From Reticulitermes lucifugus (Eukaryota; Arthropoda; Insecta; Blattodea; Rhinotermitidae): a stretch of DNA of 27,380 nucleotides. This document shows positions 1-9,123 of this stretch, in pieces. The stretch is from assembly GCA_026260175.1 (NCBI GenBank), contig JAKCWW010008009.1, forward strand, positions 1-27,380. Reading direction: 5' to 3'. Within the stretch, counting starts at the first letter, position 1. Every line of letters begins with the position of its first letter. Under the pieces are notes generated by a model that saw nothing but the letters and a program-made list of their open reading frames with translations, searched no databases and was not told the DNA's origin. The position numbers and the translations under genes are program-made.

Positions 1-50
1 TAAATTATAATAATAAATAATAAAATAATATATTATTGTATTGTATTGTT
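1..50. repeat. AT-only low-complexity stretch
   Basis: The window opens with almost pure A/T containing repeated TAAT and ATAATA words. It lies inside the CAND1 intron that ends at 307. Confidence 0.7.
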
Positions 51-89
51 CTTACGGCACGTATAGCAGCTCAATAATTTTTCCAAAAT

Positions 90-185
90 CCAGCTCTCGA
101 CCGCGAATCTAATCCGCATCTGATTTTTTAGCCCTCTAAAACTGTAAAAAGGGTGCGGATTAGATTTGAGAATATACGGTAATAC
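90..185. repeat. Inverted-repeat (MITE-like) fragment in a CAND1 intron
   Basis: AATCTAATCCGCA at 106-118 is answered by its exact reverse complement TGCGGATTAGATT at 154-166, with a 35-base spacer. On the minus strand the segment begins ACCGTATATTCTCAAATC, which resembles ends of widespread animal DNA transposons with an ACCGTATTTxCTC start. No coding remnant or target-site duplication is visible, so this is a hairpin repeat of unknown family. It sits about 140 bases upstream of the CAND1 splice acceptor. Confidence 0.45.
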
Positions 186-307
186 GTGCTTGCCAAAAGA
201 AATCCTTACATGTCTCTGTCGTTGGAGCAATTACAGATTACATAAAATTGTTGTGGGACAGAAGACTGAGATGTTTTGAAAGTATTCTTCACTGTTTTTG
301 TGACTAG

Positions 308-454
308 GGTTGGAAAGGCTAGTAGAGCCCCTTCGCAACACGTGTACCATGAAGGTGAAGGCCAACTCTGTGAAGCAGGAATATGAGAAGCAGGATGAAC
401 TGAAGAGGTCAGCAATGCGTGCTGTGGCAGCCCTTCTCACCATTCCAGATGCAG
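308..454 (+). CDS. CAND1: CAND1, penultimate coding exon (partial gene)
   Basis: The exon encodes the start of the C-terminal end of cullin-associated NEDD8-dissociated protein 1, a HEAT-repeat solenoid that binds cullin-RING cores not carrying NEDD8 and exchanges their substrate receptors. After the split codon it reads [12 protein letters not shown], then [19 protein letters not shown] and [15 protein letters not shown], nearly identical in type to the end of animal CAND1 (TIP120 region). The acceptor is TGACTAG|GG, giving phase 1: GG at 308-309 finishes an Arg codon begun upstream. The donor is GATGCAG|GTGTGT at 454/455, leaving one base (G) that joins AC of the next exon to make Asp. An open frame continues past the donor to 537 but loses all family similarity. 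Upstream exons lie outside the window. Confidence 0.93.
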
Positions 455-834
455 GTGTGTTAAGAGAAAATGAGTATTTGCAGAAACCTCATCCACTGCC
501 AGATCTTATACCTCAGATCCCAAATAGACTGTATTGAGATTCAGCTCTTCTGCCCTCATGGCATGATGTTGAAGCACAAGGGAAACTTTACATTATTAAC
601 TTGCCAGATTGAGTAGGTTTAATTTCTATCTGTCCTTCATTCGGTTATTTGATATTGTCTTTGGGGACATCCTTGACCTTCATGTTCGTACTGTGTCGTT
701 TTCACGCATGTTAATATTCCCTTTGCTTGAACCAGATCCATACATTTTCTTTCCTCAAGTCCTTTTGTTTTATATTTGAATTGGTATTTAATGTGTGAGA
801 ACAGTCTTACAATTAATGTTAATGTGTTTCACAG
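455..834 (+). other. CAND1: CAND1 last intron (380 bases) with a SINE 3' fragment
   Basis: The intron runs from GTGTGT at 455 to TTTCACAG at 834, with a pyrimidine-poor but canonical AG acceptor. At about 541-592 it contains a stretch (CCCTCATGGCATGATG, then GGAAACTTTACATT) that matches the 3' ends of the SINE copies at 2646-2934 and 8111-8393. Confidence 0.85.
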
Positions 835-965
835 ACAAGAACCCACATCTTAGTGAATTTGTCTCTCAAATCAAAACTACTCCTGAACTTCAGCTGATCT
901 TCGATTCAATGCAGAAAGACTCAACAGCACCTAGCCAAGATGCAAATCTTATGGACCTAAGCTGA
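835..965 (+). CDS. CAND1: CAND1, last coding exon with stop codon
   Basis: This exon ends CAND1. It reads DKNPHLSEFVSQIKTTPEL followed by QLIFDSMQKDS and a short variable tail ending ANLMDLS, with stop TGA at 963-965. The first Asp is completed across the intron (G from 454 plus AC at 835-836), and 132 bases then give exactly 43 residues plus the stop. Human CAND1 has the equivalent arrangement of a conserved FxSQI...PEL...IF(E/D)S(I/M)QKDS block and then a divergent serine-rich tail, which supports both the identity and the frame. The stop is followed by several kilobases with no further CAND1 similarity. Confidence 0.93.
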
Positions 966-2058
966 GTGAGATGTGCCCACAAAACTGCCAACTTGGTACT
1001 GGCAGCCATCATTTTCTGTGAGTGGTGAATCATCACTATATTGGTTCAGTTCTGCTTATCTATGTCCTTAACTGTGAAATAGATGACACTTCCGTCAGCA
1101 GAATAGAACAAAGTTTTCCAAGTCAGAAAGGATTAATTGTGATGTAACCTTACCTTTAGGAAAGTTTGTGCATTAGGTGTTGACAATACTTAAGCAGTAA
1201 TGGAAAACTTGTTTATAAAAGTCAAAACAGTATGCATGAAACAAAGATTTTAAAGTGTATATTGTTAACCTTGGTTTTTCGTCGAACAATAGTTTTGGCA
1301 ACAGTTAATGTCACTGTTCTTTTCATAATATGACATTTATAGAAATTAAATTAATGCAAACATTACATTTCTTAGTGCATTATTGTATAGCATTCTTTTT
1401 TCCCCCCTCCTGTGGTGCATTTCTTTATCACTTTCCAATATTCAGGTTGTGACAGTGCAAAACTAATACTGATCTGAGAGTTTCAGCAATTGGAAAATAA
1501 TGTGGATGAGTAATGTGAGTGAAAGTATGGAAAATTGCTGTATTTGGTGCAGTAAATTTCAGACTCTAATATTCTAAATACTGATGTCCCTGAACCATGA
1601 TTTGGATTATGTGGATGGTGCTTGATTATTTATATGCAGTTATGTGTGCTGAAAGAGTTTCTGATAAAGGAAGATGTGTGTAATATATTAATCACCTGAG
1701 TGTTTATACTTAACAGCCATGCATCCTTGCGGAGCTTCTACCGTCTGTGCCCATCCCATTTGTTTCACTCTTCACTATGCAGTGCATCAGATTTGCCATT
1801 TGACATCCTATTGCAGTGCTCAAACAAGCCCTCTTAAGGGTGATTATGAAACTGTCATGTTTGGATAAGTGCCTGTTGCTAGTAAGTTTTAACATTTTGA
1901 TGGCAGTGATTGTACTGATATGCTGATCTGAATTTGATGATAAAAGTGAGTAGGATGAGGATGCAGGCAGATGACAGCAAACCTTTGTTGTTTGTGGGGG
2001 GTTAACGTTCTTGAAAAATCCTGCAAATGGTAAAACCATGATGCATGAATTTAAAACC
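966..2058 (+). other. CAND1 3' UTR and downstream DNA
   Basis: AT-rich, CpG-poor sequence with no supported gene. An ATTAAA at 1345-1350 is the nearest plausible poly(A) signal and AATAAA at 2108-2113 is the first canonical one; I cannot tell which is used. Reading frames on the minus strand in 1710-2189 are low-complexity and match no family I recognise. Confidence 0.5.
1345..1350 (+). terminator. Candidate poly(A) signal for CAND1 (ATTAAA)
   Basis: A one-base variant of AATAAA, 380 bases after the CAND1 stop. A weak call, because such hexamers are common in AT-rich DNA. Confidence 0.25.
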
Positions 2059-2574
2059 TTATGGGAAAAAGGGTTCAGGGAAAGAAAGACACATGAAATG
2101 ATAATGTAATAAATTGATGATTTTAAACATGAGAACATTTGTGACAGCACTTGTAGGAATGATGTCTGTTCCTGGCTGAAAGTTGTCATGCCGATTGACT
2201 GACGTAGAGTGCATGGTAGAGGGGGAGACTGAAGACTTAGTGAAGAAAGAGGTGATCCTCAATTGACTTGCCTTCATCTGCATGTTCTTATACACCTCCT
2301 TGTATAGTGCTATGATAGCCCCCATCTTGTGCTTAAATTTGAGGCACCTTTCCATGAATTAATCAACCTCGCAGAAATGATCAAGTCGTCTACAATCTGG
2401 AGTTGTTTTTTTCAGAGCAGTGGCAGTCAGCTGGGACCTCTCCACAACAACATGAGAATCTTTGTATTCTGGTTCACTGAGTGCTGTCAGCTGGCCTAAA
2501 ACAAGGCCTTGGTGTATTGTTTTTGTGTTGGCCCAGGTTGACACCTTTAGTAACCTTACCTCTACCCATTTCAT
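2059..2574 (-). pseudogene. DNA-transposon transposase C-terminal remnant (Tigger/pogo-like)
   Basis: One minus-strand frame runs for about 170 codons with a single internal stop (TAA between EVD and FMERC, near 2357). It reads KVSTWANTKTIHQGLVLGQL, then PEYKDSHVVVERSQLTATAL, RRLDHFCEVD, stop, FMERCLKFKHKMGAIIAL, and ends in QLRITSFFTK. The closing KQxxITxFFxK pattern is typical of the extreme C-terminus of Tigger/Jerky-type transposases, and the length and break fit a decayed copy. No catalytic DDE region or terminal repeats are visible, so the family is uncertain. It lies antisense and downstream of CAND1, so it may be carried in the CAND1 3' UTR. Confidence 0.4.
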
Positions 2575-2645
2575 TTAAACACTAGTTTATGTTGCTATCA
2601 GCCTGCTATTTTTCTGGGTGTTTTAAGCTGTAAATGAGATTTAAC

Positions 2646-2934
2646 AGCTGGGATAGCATAGTGAGTGTGACTAGGCTATGGGCTGGACAACCAAGGAATC
2701 ATGTTTTGATTCCTGGCCAGGGAATGAGATTTTTCTCTTCTGCAGCTCACCCAGCCTGCTGTGCTGTGGGTACTGGGGGCTCTTTCTGCAGGGGCAAAGC
2801 AGCTGGGGTGTGAAGCTAACCATTCACTTCATCTAGTATCCAGGTTGTGAATGAGTGGAGCTGTACTTCCATTCCCTCATATGCCTTCATGGCATGCACA
2901 TGGACAACTTTATCTTTACATTTACCTTTACGAG
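2646..2934 (+). repeat. tRNA-derived SINE, family B, near-full copy
   Basis: This copy has a pol III box A-like TAGCATAGTGAG at 2654-2665 and a box B-like TGTTTTGATTCC at 2702-2713. It then has the family body (TGGGTACTGGGGGCTCT; TGAATGAGTGGAGCTGTAC) and a 3' end with CCTTCATGGCATG and an ACTTTATCTTTACA tail. It aligns along its length with 8111-8393 and in its 5' half with 10214-10400. No target-site duplication is evident, and divergence suggests an old insertion. Confidence 0.75.
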
Positions 2935-3009
2935 ATTTCGCTGTGTGTTACAGTATCAGAAGGAAATAAGCTCATTTTGTATGACTGCGTTAAACTACAT
3001 TAGGATGAT

Positions 3010-3440
3010 CAGAGGGTTAAGGTCATGTGGTGATAGGTCTAGCATTAAATGCAGAGAAAGCAAAGGATATGTTCGTGTCCTATTGCCAAAATGCAGGAAA
3101 AAATAAGTGCATAAATAAATCCTATGAATATGTGTGGCAAAGTTCAAATATCTGAAAATGACACTTGTTAGTGTCATTTTCAGATATTTGCAGTCACAAA
3201 TAACTTAAATGCAGATTACATTTAGGAAGTGCTTGCTACAATTCAAACTCATTTGTGTTCATGTCTGCTATCTGAAAATAAAGACTGTAATGTCCAAAAA
3301 TTTAATTTATGGTGCTATTTTGTATGGGTGTGAAACCTGGTCTCTCACATTAAGAGAAGAAGCATGTCTGAGGGTATTTGAGAAGAGAGAGAAGGAAGTG
3401 TTTTTGTATAGTGATGCTGTCAGTTGCTAAGGTTATATAG
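3010..3440 (+). pseudogene. Non-LTR retrotransposon reverse transcriptase remnant
   Basis: This is the decayed C-terminal part of a LINE reverse transcriptase and its following region. Pieces appear in order but in different frames: LALNAEKAKDMFVS near 3040, VAKFKYLKMTL near 3134, LGSACYNS near 3222, then NLIYGAILYGCETWSLTL and REEACLRVFEKR at 3299-3390. The series NAEK-K, VAKFKYLG, GNACYxS, LYGCETWSLTLREE, LRVFE is the standard order in these insect LINEs. Frameshifts, stops and an inserted hairpin at 3145-3190 show it is dead. Confidence 0.85.
3145..3190. repeat. Perfect 21-bp hairpin inside the LINE remnant
   Basis: The 21 bases 3145-3165 are the exact reverse complement of 3170-3190, separated by TGTT. 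The left arm is still reverse-transcriptase coding sequence (KYLKMTL), so the right arm is a local inverted copy of it. Confidence 0.95.
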
Positions 3441-4180
3441 CATTAGTAGATAAATTAAATGTTGAGTGTGCAGCAATGGTGAATTGATACTGGGAGGGGA
3501 AAACCGAAGCACTCTGAGAAAGACCTGTGCAACGATATGTTGTGTCTGCAGTAAATGCAAATGAAGCTGAATGGGACGTAGTAGCAGAGTTTCTTCAGCA
3601 GTCTGTCATTCATCTCTTAGCTGCAATGCGACATTTCTCAGAACAGAACAAAACAAACGAAGTAGGCACCGACACCCATGAAGACGGAACAAGACTGTAC
3701 CTTATCCTGTTGCTGATGATGAAGTGTAAGAACAGATTCGTATATGCACACCTTCGCCTGTTCCCAGACTACGGGATAAGTTATGTTTAAGCTATTTGAC
3801 TCATACATGATTGATAAAGGAAGTAGTTAGGAAGAAAGTGTTTGTATTTCTTGGTACAGATGGCGCACAATCGATGGTGGGTGAAACGTAGGTTACTGCA
3901 CATGCCAAAGGCATTGGAACTAGTGTAGTGGTGGCCAGAGCGTCATTCATCGTTGTGTTCTTGGTGTAAGCAAGATTTCAGGTCCTGTGAAAATAGTGTT
4001 TGACGAAGCTCTGAAGGTAGCAAACTTTATAAACTGAACTCAAGAACTTCCAGTGCACATTGAGATGAGATGGTAGCGGTTACAATCCTGCAGCTGATCC
4101 ATGTGCACAATGAAGTGGGGTGGCTGTCATGAAGAAAAGTTTAGTTGTGACAATTTCAACAAACACGTTTTTTTAAATAG
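3441..4180. other. Repeat-derived DNA without a recognised gene
   Basis: An 87-codon open frame at 3527-3790 matches no family I know. Its end (THEDGTRLYLILLLMM) resembles a segment near 26600-26660, so it is better read as repeat sequence than as a gene. The remainder holds nothing I can identify. Confidence 0.4.
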
Positions 4181-4183
4181 TTA

Positions 4184-4273
4184 ATTCATAACACTAATGA
4201 ATGCACATTTGACACATTCGTTGGTGTTATGAATGATTTAGTCCAGGTCCACGGAATAAACAGTGTCAAAACG
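4184..4273 (+). repeat. Hairpin plus tail block shared with 7761-7825
   Basis: ATTCATAACACTAATGAATG (4184-4203) pairs over 20 bases with 4215-4234 through two G-U wobbles, with an 11-base loop. The right arm runs into a block (ATGATTTAGTCCAGGTCCAC, GGAATAAACAGTGTCAAAA) that recurs at 7784-7825, directly downstream of the hammerhead-like motif. The two loci therefore belong to one dispersed repeat family. Confidence 0.7.
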
Positions 4274-4560
4274 TTTTTGAAAGCCACGTGCAGCTGTGTT
4301 GTTCTCGTTAACTTTTTGGGCTGGTCTGAAAGAAGAATTTCCTCATATGTCGGGAATAGTTGTATAAAACTACTTCCTTTTAGTGTTCTAAGAATGTGTT
4401 CCAACAAAGACTAAATACCGCAGTCGGATTAATGTAGAACTTGATGTGAGGGTAAAACTGTCTAATATTTTCTCTGACTTCAAGGACCTCCAGGACAGCA
4501 GACCTGTCACGTTAGGTAAGTACACCTGCTTCCTATAAAATCACCTGTTAGATGTACCTA

Positions 4561-4576
4561 AACGCAAATTTGCGTT
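4561..4576. repeat. Perfect 16-bp palindrome
   Basis: AACGCAAATTTGCGTT is its own reverse complement. No known site is recognised. Confidence 0.6.
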
Positions 4577-4610
4577 ATAAAAACAGGTATTTAAGGAAGT
4601 TGATACCTTT

Positions 4611-4862
4611 TTTCATTCTTGGAGTTCTGCAAAAGTTTGAGAACCTCTGTTCTGGATCATGACAGTAAATTGTGTGTGTTGGGNGGGGGGGGGGCGTGAT
4701 TGCTGTCGTACTGTGGCAGCTAGCGAACACATTTTAGGGAACTTAATGTAACAATGATAAAAAAAATCGCTCTAATGCCAAGGAAATATTGATTGTAACT
4801 TTCGTTTTCATTCTTGGATTTCTGCGAAAATTTGGGCACCACCGTCTAGATCATGGCACTAG
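4611..4862 (+). repeat. Diverged direct repeats flanking a G-run
   Basis: About 57 bases starting TTTCATTCTTGGAGTTCTGC at 4611 recur, diverged, at 4806 (TTTCATTCTTGGATTTCTGC), with the shared end GATCATG. Period is 195 bases. Between them lies a G-run at 4681-4694 containing an unresolved N at 4684. Confidence 0.7.
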
Positions 4863-7373
4863 ATGGGTATGATGACTGCAAATGTTAATAATATGCAGTT
4901 AGTATGGATAAAGAGTGCTTTAGTTGTTAAAATTCAAACCTGTTATTCAATTATCTCAGTATATTAGTAATAATAACCAGACCTTTACCATGATTTAAAA
5001 AAACCAGTATTCTAGTTTATCGAAAGCCACAGTTAGGAAAATAAGTAAATTGCACCGTCATATATCTTCATGGCATGGCACTGAACTAAGCAAAGGGCCC
5101 GCTGAATATAATAATGTACAACAGCTGAGGTTAGGAAATGGAGGTGTGTGGATGCAGCTGAAGTTAGGAAAATGAGATGTATGGAATCTTATTGTAGTTT
5201 CCAATGTTATTCTCCACAGTGCAAGTTACCATTGAAATGTTGTAGGCTAAAGTTTTAGATATATTTGTTTATTCTTCATCTTTTATTTACATGCTTGGAA
5301 CATGAAAATTGATGCAGCTTGTATGACTGAATAAGGATGTCAGTTCATTGACCCTTATGCAAAACTTATGCTTTTGTACTGTTTAAAGAAATCAACAAAC
5401 TCAATCATGCTCTTCCAACATTCACACCGTAAAAAACCTCATACAATGAAATACACACATGATTATATAATGTTCATTGAAATATATAAATAAACACACA
5501 GTATGAAATACATAATACTGCACATATGAACGATTTAAATATAGTATTCAGTAACAGTTTAAAATTATTCTCACAGAAACTGCAATAGCTATGTGAAAGA
5601 AACTAATAAGGGAACACCTTGATAGAGAAATCTTCTGACATGTCTTATACTTTTCAGCTTGGGACTTTGTTCTGACTAGAGCCAGCAATTTGAAGGAAAC
5701 AGTTCTTTCCAGAATTACTACAGTTAAAAATTCATTCATTTTTTAAATTAATTCTCAGTTTTAATCCAATATCTAGTGAATTTATAAGAATTTCTTTGGG
5801 CTGTTTAATATAATTAAAAGTGCATCACAGTCCTGGAAACTATTAAGATGTTTCTGGCAGTTTTTATTGCCCATCACATAGGAAGCAGTACATGATACAC
5901 AAATGAAACTAAGCTAAGCTAAATTTATCTAAGCTGATGAAACTCAAATGCTGAAACCAGCATTACTTGAACTTCTCTTTTCTTTAGTAGACTTACAATG
6001 TTGCTTAATATTGATTCTTATACAGACATTGCTGCAGTATTTTTCTAAAAGTTTTTTTTTTTTTTTTTTAAAGGAATGGAGGAATAGAAATTTGCTTCAT
6101 CATATGTTTATGCTTCAGGTATAGAAGATTATAACAAATTATCATATCCATTTTAAACAATGTTGCATATGTAGTTCAGTCTTATGATCGATTGTAGTTA
6201 TGTATTATTCAAATCGTTAACCATGATGACAGAAAAAGTAAGGAAACTTTGATCTACAACAGTCTTATTAAAAGAAGTAGTAACCTTGAAAATACTGCAA
6301 CACTAGAAGAGGAACTCATTCTTACACCTACATGTCTTTATGGAGCTGATTATGTGATTAAAAATAAGGTTTAACTTTAAAAGTTTTTTTTTTTTAATAA
6401 GTACAGTTTAGTCAGCAACTCAGGCTATTCACCAAATGTGACATAATTTGTTTGACAGCAGGCTTGAACTTCTTTAGATTTAGTACTTACACAAGTTACA
6501 AAATTTTTGGCAAGATGACTATCGTTTCCAGTCTTTTCATTAACTTAAAAAATCACATTTTTTCATATCATATGCTGTGTTTGGGAATCAAAGCAGACAC
6601 ATTAAACAGTGAAGAATATCATTCCCCAGAAGTTTGAAACCCAAAAGCTAGGGCTGGTAAAATTTCCAACCAGTGACAGCAATGTGCCCTGTACTCAGAG
6701 AAGGGCTTAAGTTTTAGAATTAATGCCTTCAAAATATCTAGTGCTAGAGGGGTTTTGTTATTTTGAAGACACAAAAGTTAAGTTTATTACCCTCGTGCAT
6801 GAAGCAGTAAAGTTACAGATTTAGTTACAGGGTCCAAATTTATTGCATTGAATTGTATACTTAAAAAGCTGATGCAATACTGCATAAGTTTGATAATTTG
6901 TGTTATGTCCTATGCTGTCACATGGTGTATGAGCTGCATTGAGCTGTTTACCATTGTGGCACTACTTTCATAGTACTTATCACTTTTTCAGCATTGAAAT
7001 TCAGTGTTACAGAAATATACCATTCATAATGAAAGACTTACAGAACAAATTTGTCACAACACTGAAGTATTTCTGAGTTCTTCAGTAATAGTGACACATA
7101 GCTACGTAAATGAATTACTCAGAGGAGGAAGTAAACCATGTTCATAAAGTGGAAGCCTATTCTGTGTCATTACGCTATACCATGATACCAAGAACCATAT
7201 AAGATACATTTATCGTCAAGTGAATGGTCATCAAATTTGATGACTATGGGCTGTTTTCATTTGTATCCCACTTCATGGCTCATCTGGCTTGGGTGACTGT
7301 GTCAAGGCCTTAAGCATGACCTTAATGAGGGCTTGTATCTCCGAGCCAATGTGACTCCTAACATGAAACTCTT
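4863..7373. other. AT-rich, CpG-poor intergenic DNA
   Basis: No supported gene, RNA or classifiable repeat. All open frames are short and unlike known proteins. An 18-base T run lies at 6052-6069. A stretch near 5070 (CTTCATGGCATGGCACTG) resembles the SINE family B 3' end but is too short to call. Confidence 0.5.
6052..6069. repeat. Poly-T run
   Basis: Eighteen consecutive T residues, followed by AAAGG. Confidence 0.9.
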
Positions 7374-7425
7374 ATAATTCTCTGTATGCCTTCATGGCAT
7401 GTCAGTTAGAGGAAGTTTTTACCTT
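7374..7425 (+). repeat. SINE family B, 3' fragment
   Basis: ATGCCTTCATGGCATG, then GGAAGTTTTTACCTT, matches the 3' ends of the copies at 2646-2934 and 8111-8393. The tRNA-like head is absent. Confidence 0.45.
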
Positions 7426-7564
7426 GAACCCAACATCCTGTAGATCTTAACACTGCTTCTCACTTGTTATCAAAATAGTCAGGTGAGTTGCCTCTTACAC
7501 AGAACTCGCAACTCATCGTACAGGGACAAGATCCACAAAGGATCGAAGACAAAATTAGATGTCT

Positions 7565-7589
7565 GTTTCTTAATCACAGATTAAGAAAC
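7565..7589. repeat. Small hairpin
   Basis: GTTTCTTAATC and GATTAAGAAAC are perfect 11-base arms around ACA. No associated function is seen. Confidence 0.5.
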
Positions 7590-7682
7590 TTATATGTTGA
7601 CACTAGCTGTATGAATGTTGTAATATAATACAAATTACTTTTGTAATCTATTATATTTTAGTAAGTTTAAATTTTGGTGTAA

Positions 7683-7727
7683 AGTTTGCTGAAGATGGCG
7701 TAAAGGACGCCGAAACATGTAGGAACT
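7683..7727 (+). ncRNA. Hammerhead-ribozyme-like motif in a repeat
   Basis: The order of elements fits a minimal type I hammerhead. The stem I 5' strand AGTTTG is at 7683-7688, the core CTGAAGA at 7689-7695 and an extra T at 7696. Stem II is GGCGT (7697-7701) pairing perfectly with ACGCC (7707-7711) across AAAGG. Core GAAA is at 7712-7715 and a two-pair stem III follows (A-U and C-G around AT), then cleavage-site-like GTA (H17 = A7721). The stem I 3' strand is GGAACT at 7722-7727. Stem I gives A-U, G-C, U-A, U-A, U-G and one G-G mismatch. The extra T between the core and stem II departs from the canonical fold, so activity is unproven. Hammerheads of this minimal form are known from Penelope-like elements and retrozymes. 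Confidence 0.45.
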
Positions 7728-7830
7728 ATATAAGACTATATTTTTATGTGTTAAATGTGTGTTCATTGGTCTTATGAATGAATGAATGATTTAGTCAAGA
7801 TGCACGAAATAAACAGTGTTAAAATTGTCA
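7728..7830 (+). repeat. Downstream body of the hammerhead-like repeat
   Basis: Continues from the ribozyme-like motif and contains the block at 7761-7825 (ATGATTTAGTCAAGATGCAC, GAAATAAACAGTGTTAAAA) shared with 4215-4273. A short GAATGAATGAATGA duplication has expanded one word in this copy. Confidence 0.6.
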
Positions 7831-8110
7831 AGTGTATGTGTAGAGTGACATTCCTTATAGATTTAAAGAAGTTTTTTTTCCTTGGTTACACACTGTTCAA
7901 AGTAAAATAGTATGTTTTAATAATTTAAGTATGATGTGTTGCCATTACACAAGAAGTCAGATGCAGGTCTAGGATCAACCCATGTTGGGTTTGTGGTGGA
8001 CAAAGTGCACTGATACAGTTTCCTCTGTAATTACTTCACCTCACCACGTCCATCACCATTCCACCAAAACTCTGTATTCAATTAATACATCCAATGTGGT
8101 ATGCAAGGAA

Positions 8111-8393
8111 GCCGAGAGAGCATAGTTGGTATAGTGACTATGCTATGGGCTGGATAGTCTAGGGTTTGTGTCCCAGGAGGGGCAGGAGATTTTCTTTCTC
8201 CAAAACATTCACACTGGCTCTGGGAACCACAAGCCTTCTATCCAATGGCTACTGGGGGGTAAAGTGGCCGGAGCATGAGGCTAACCCTTCACTACTGTCT
8301 AGTGCCGAGGTTAAGAATGAGGTGAGCTGTACTGCAACTCCCCCTGTACACCATCATGTCACATATCAGGGAGAACTTTACCATTTTTAAGTG
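8111..8393 (+). repeat. tRNA-derived SINE, family B, near-full copy
   Basis: The head reads AGAGCATAGTTGGTATAGTG, then CTATGCTATGGGCTGGATAG, with a decayed box B (GGTTTGTGTCCC at 8163-8174). The body matches the copy at 2646 (GGCTACTGGGGGGTAAAG; GAATGAGGTGAGCTGTACTG). The 3' end reads GGGAGAACTTTACCATTTTT. A 74-codon frame across it (8166-8390) is incidental. Confidence 0.75.
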
Positions 8394-9079
8394 ACGTATG
8401 TAACATATGTGATCAGCCTACAGTCTCAGCACTTCACTGCTAACTTGACTTTTGAATTGACTCAGACTATGGAAATTATTGTTTTTTTATTACATATTTT
8501 GTCAAATGAAGGCACTGAAATAGTATTCTGAAGTATTTTTTCTGGTTTACTTTCACCTCCGAAGTGCTGAGTATTTATTCAACAGATTTAAATGTAAAAT
8601 CACTAGCCACTGTGATATTATAGCACTGCTCCATTCAGATTGTCAGAGCTACTAATGTCTCTTAAAACAGTTATCAGTTAAATGTGATATACAGTACATT
8701 ATATCCGGCAAGATATTTAGAGAAATATATATGCAGTACAGCCTGACATATGGTGGGAATACCATTTGCAGTCAGGGCCCGATCTGTTGGAGACATGCCT
8801 GTACTGATGGTCTGTTATGTCTTTGGCATAAGCAAATAAGTCTAACATACAATTATTTGGACTTGATATGTGTGGTTTTGTGAATCAGAAATAGGATTTT
8901 GTTTATTAATTTTCCATTATGAAAGTGAAAAATCGAGCCCTGTAATTTGCTGTCATAGAAGATGTAAATACCTTTTTAATATAATTGAAAGAAAAAGTTA
9001 CTTTTAGTTACAAGTGTACTTTTTAATATAAAAAGTCACTTTGTATTCCTTTGAATGTTTGTATTGTTTTGTTATTAAT
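8394..9079. other. Intergenic DNA between the convergent genes
   Basis: AT-rich sequence with no supported feature. It presumably lies beyond the TMEM205 3' end. Confidence 0.4.
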
Positions 9080-9085
9080 TTTATT
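9080..9085 (-). terminator. Candidate poly(A) signal for TMEM205 (AATAAA on minus)
   Basis: TTTATT on the plus strand reads AATAAA in the gene's direction, about 470 bases after the stop codon. If used, the foldback repeat at 9124-9318 would lie in the 3' UTR. Weak evidence, because the hexamer is common here. Confidence 0.3.
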
Positions 9086-9123
9086 CCTTATATCTTATAA
9101 AACATTCCGTTTTTTTTGCTGCT

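Noticed and set aside
455-537. Open frame continuing the CAND1 exon past 454
   Set aside because: A good GT donor lies at 455, similarity to CAND1 stops there, and the true continuation is found at 835-965 in the correct phase.
1710-2189. 159-codon minus-strand frame
   Set aside because: Composition is irregular, and it overlaps in another frame the transposase tail at 2059-2574, which has a better protein pattern.
3145-3190. microRNA precursor
   Set aside because: A perfectly paired 21-bp stem with a 4-base loop is too short and too perfect for a microRNA precursor, and it arises from LINE coding sequence.
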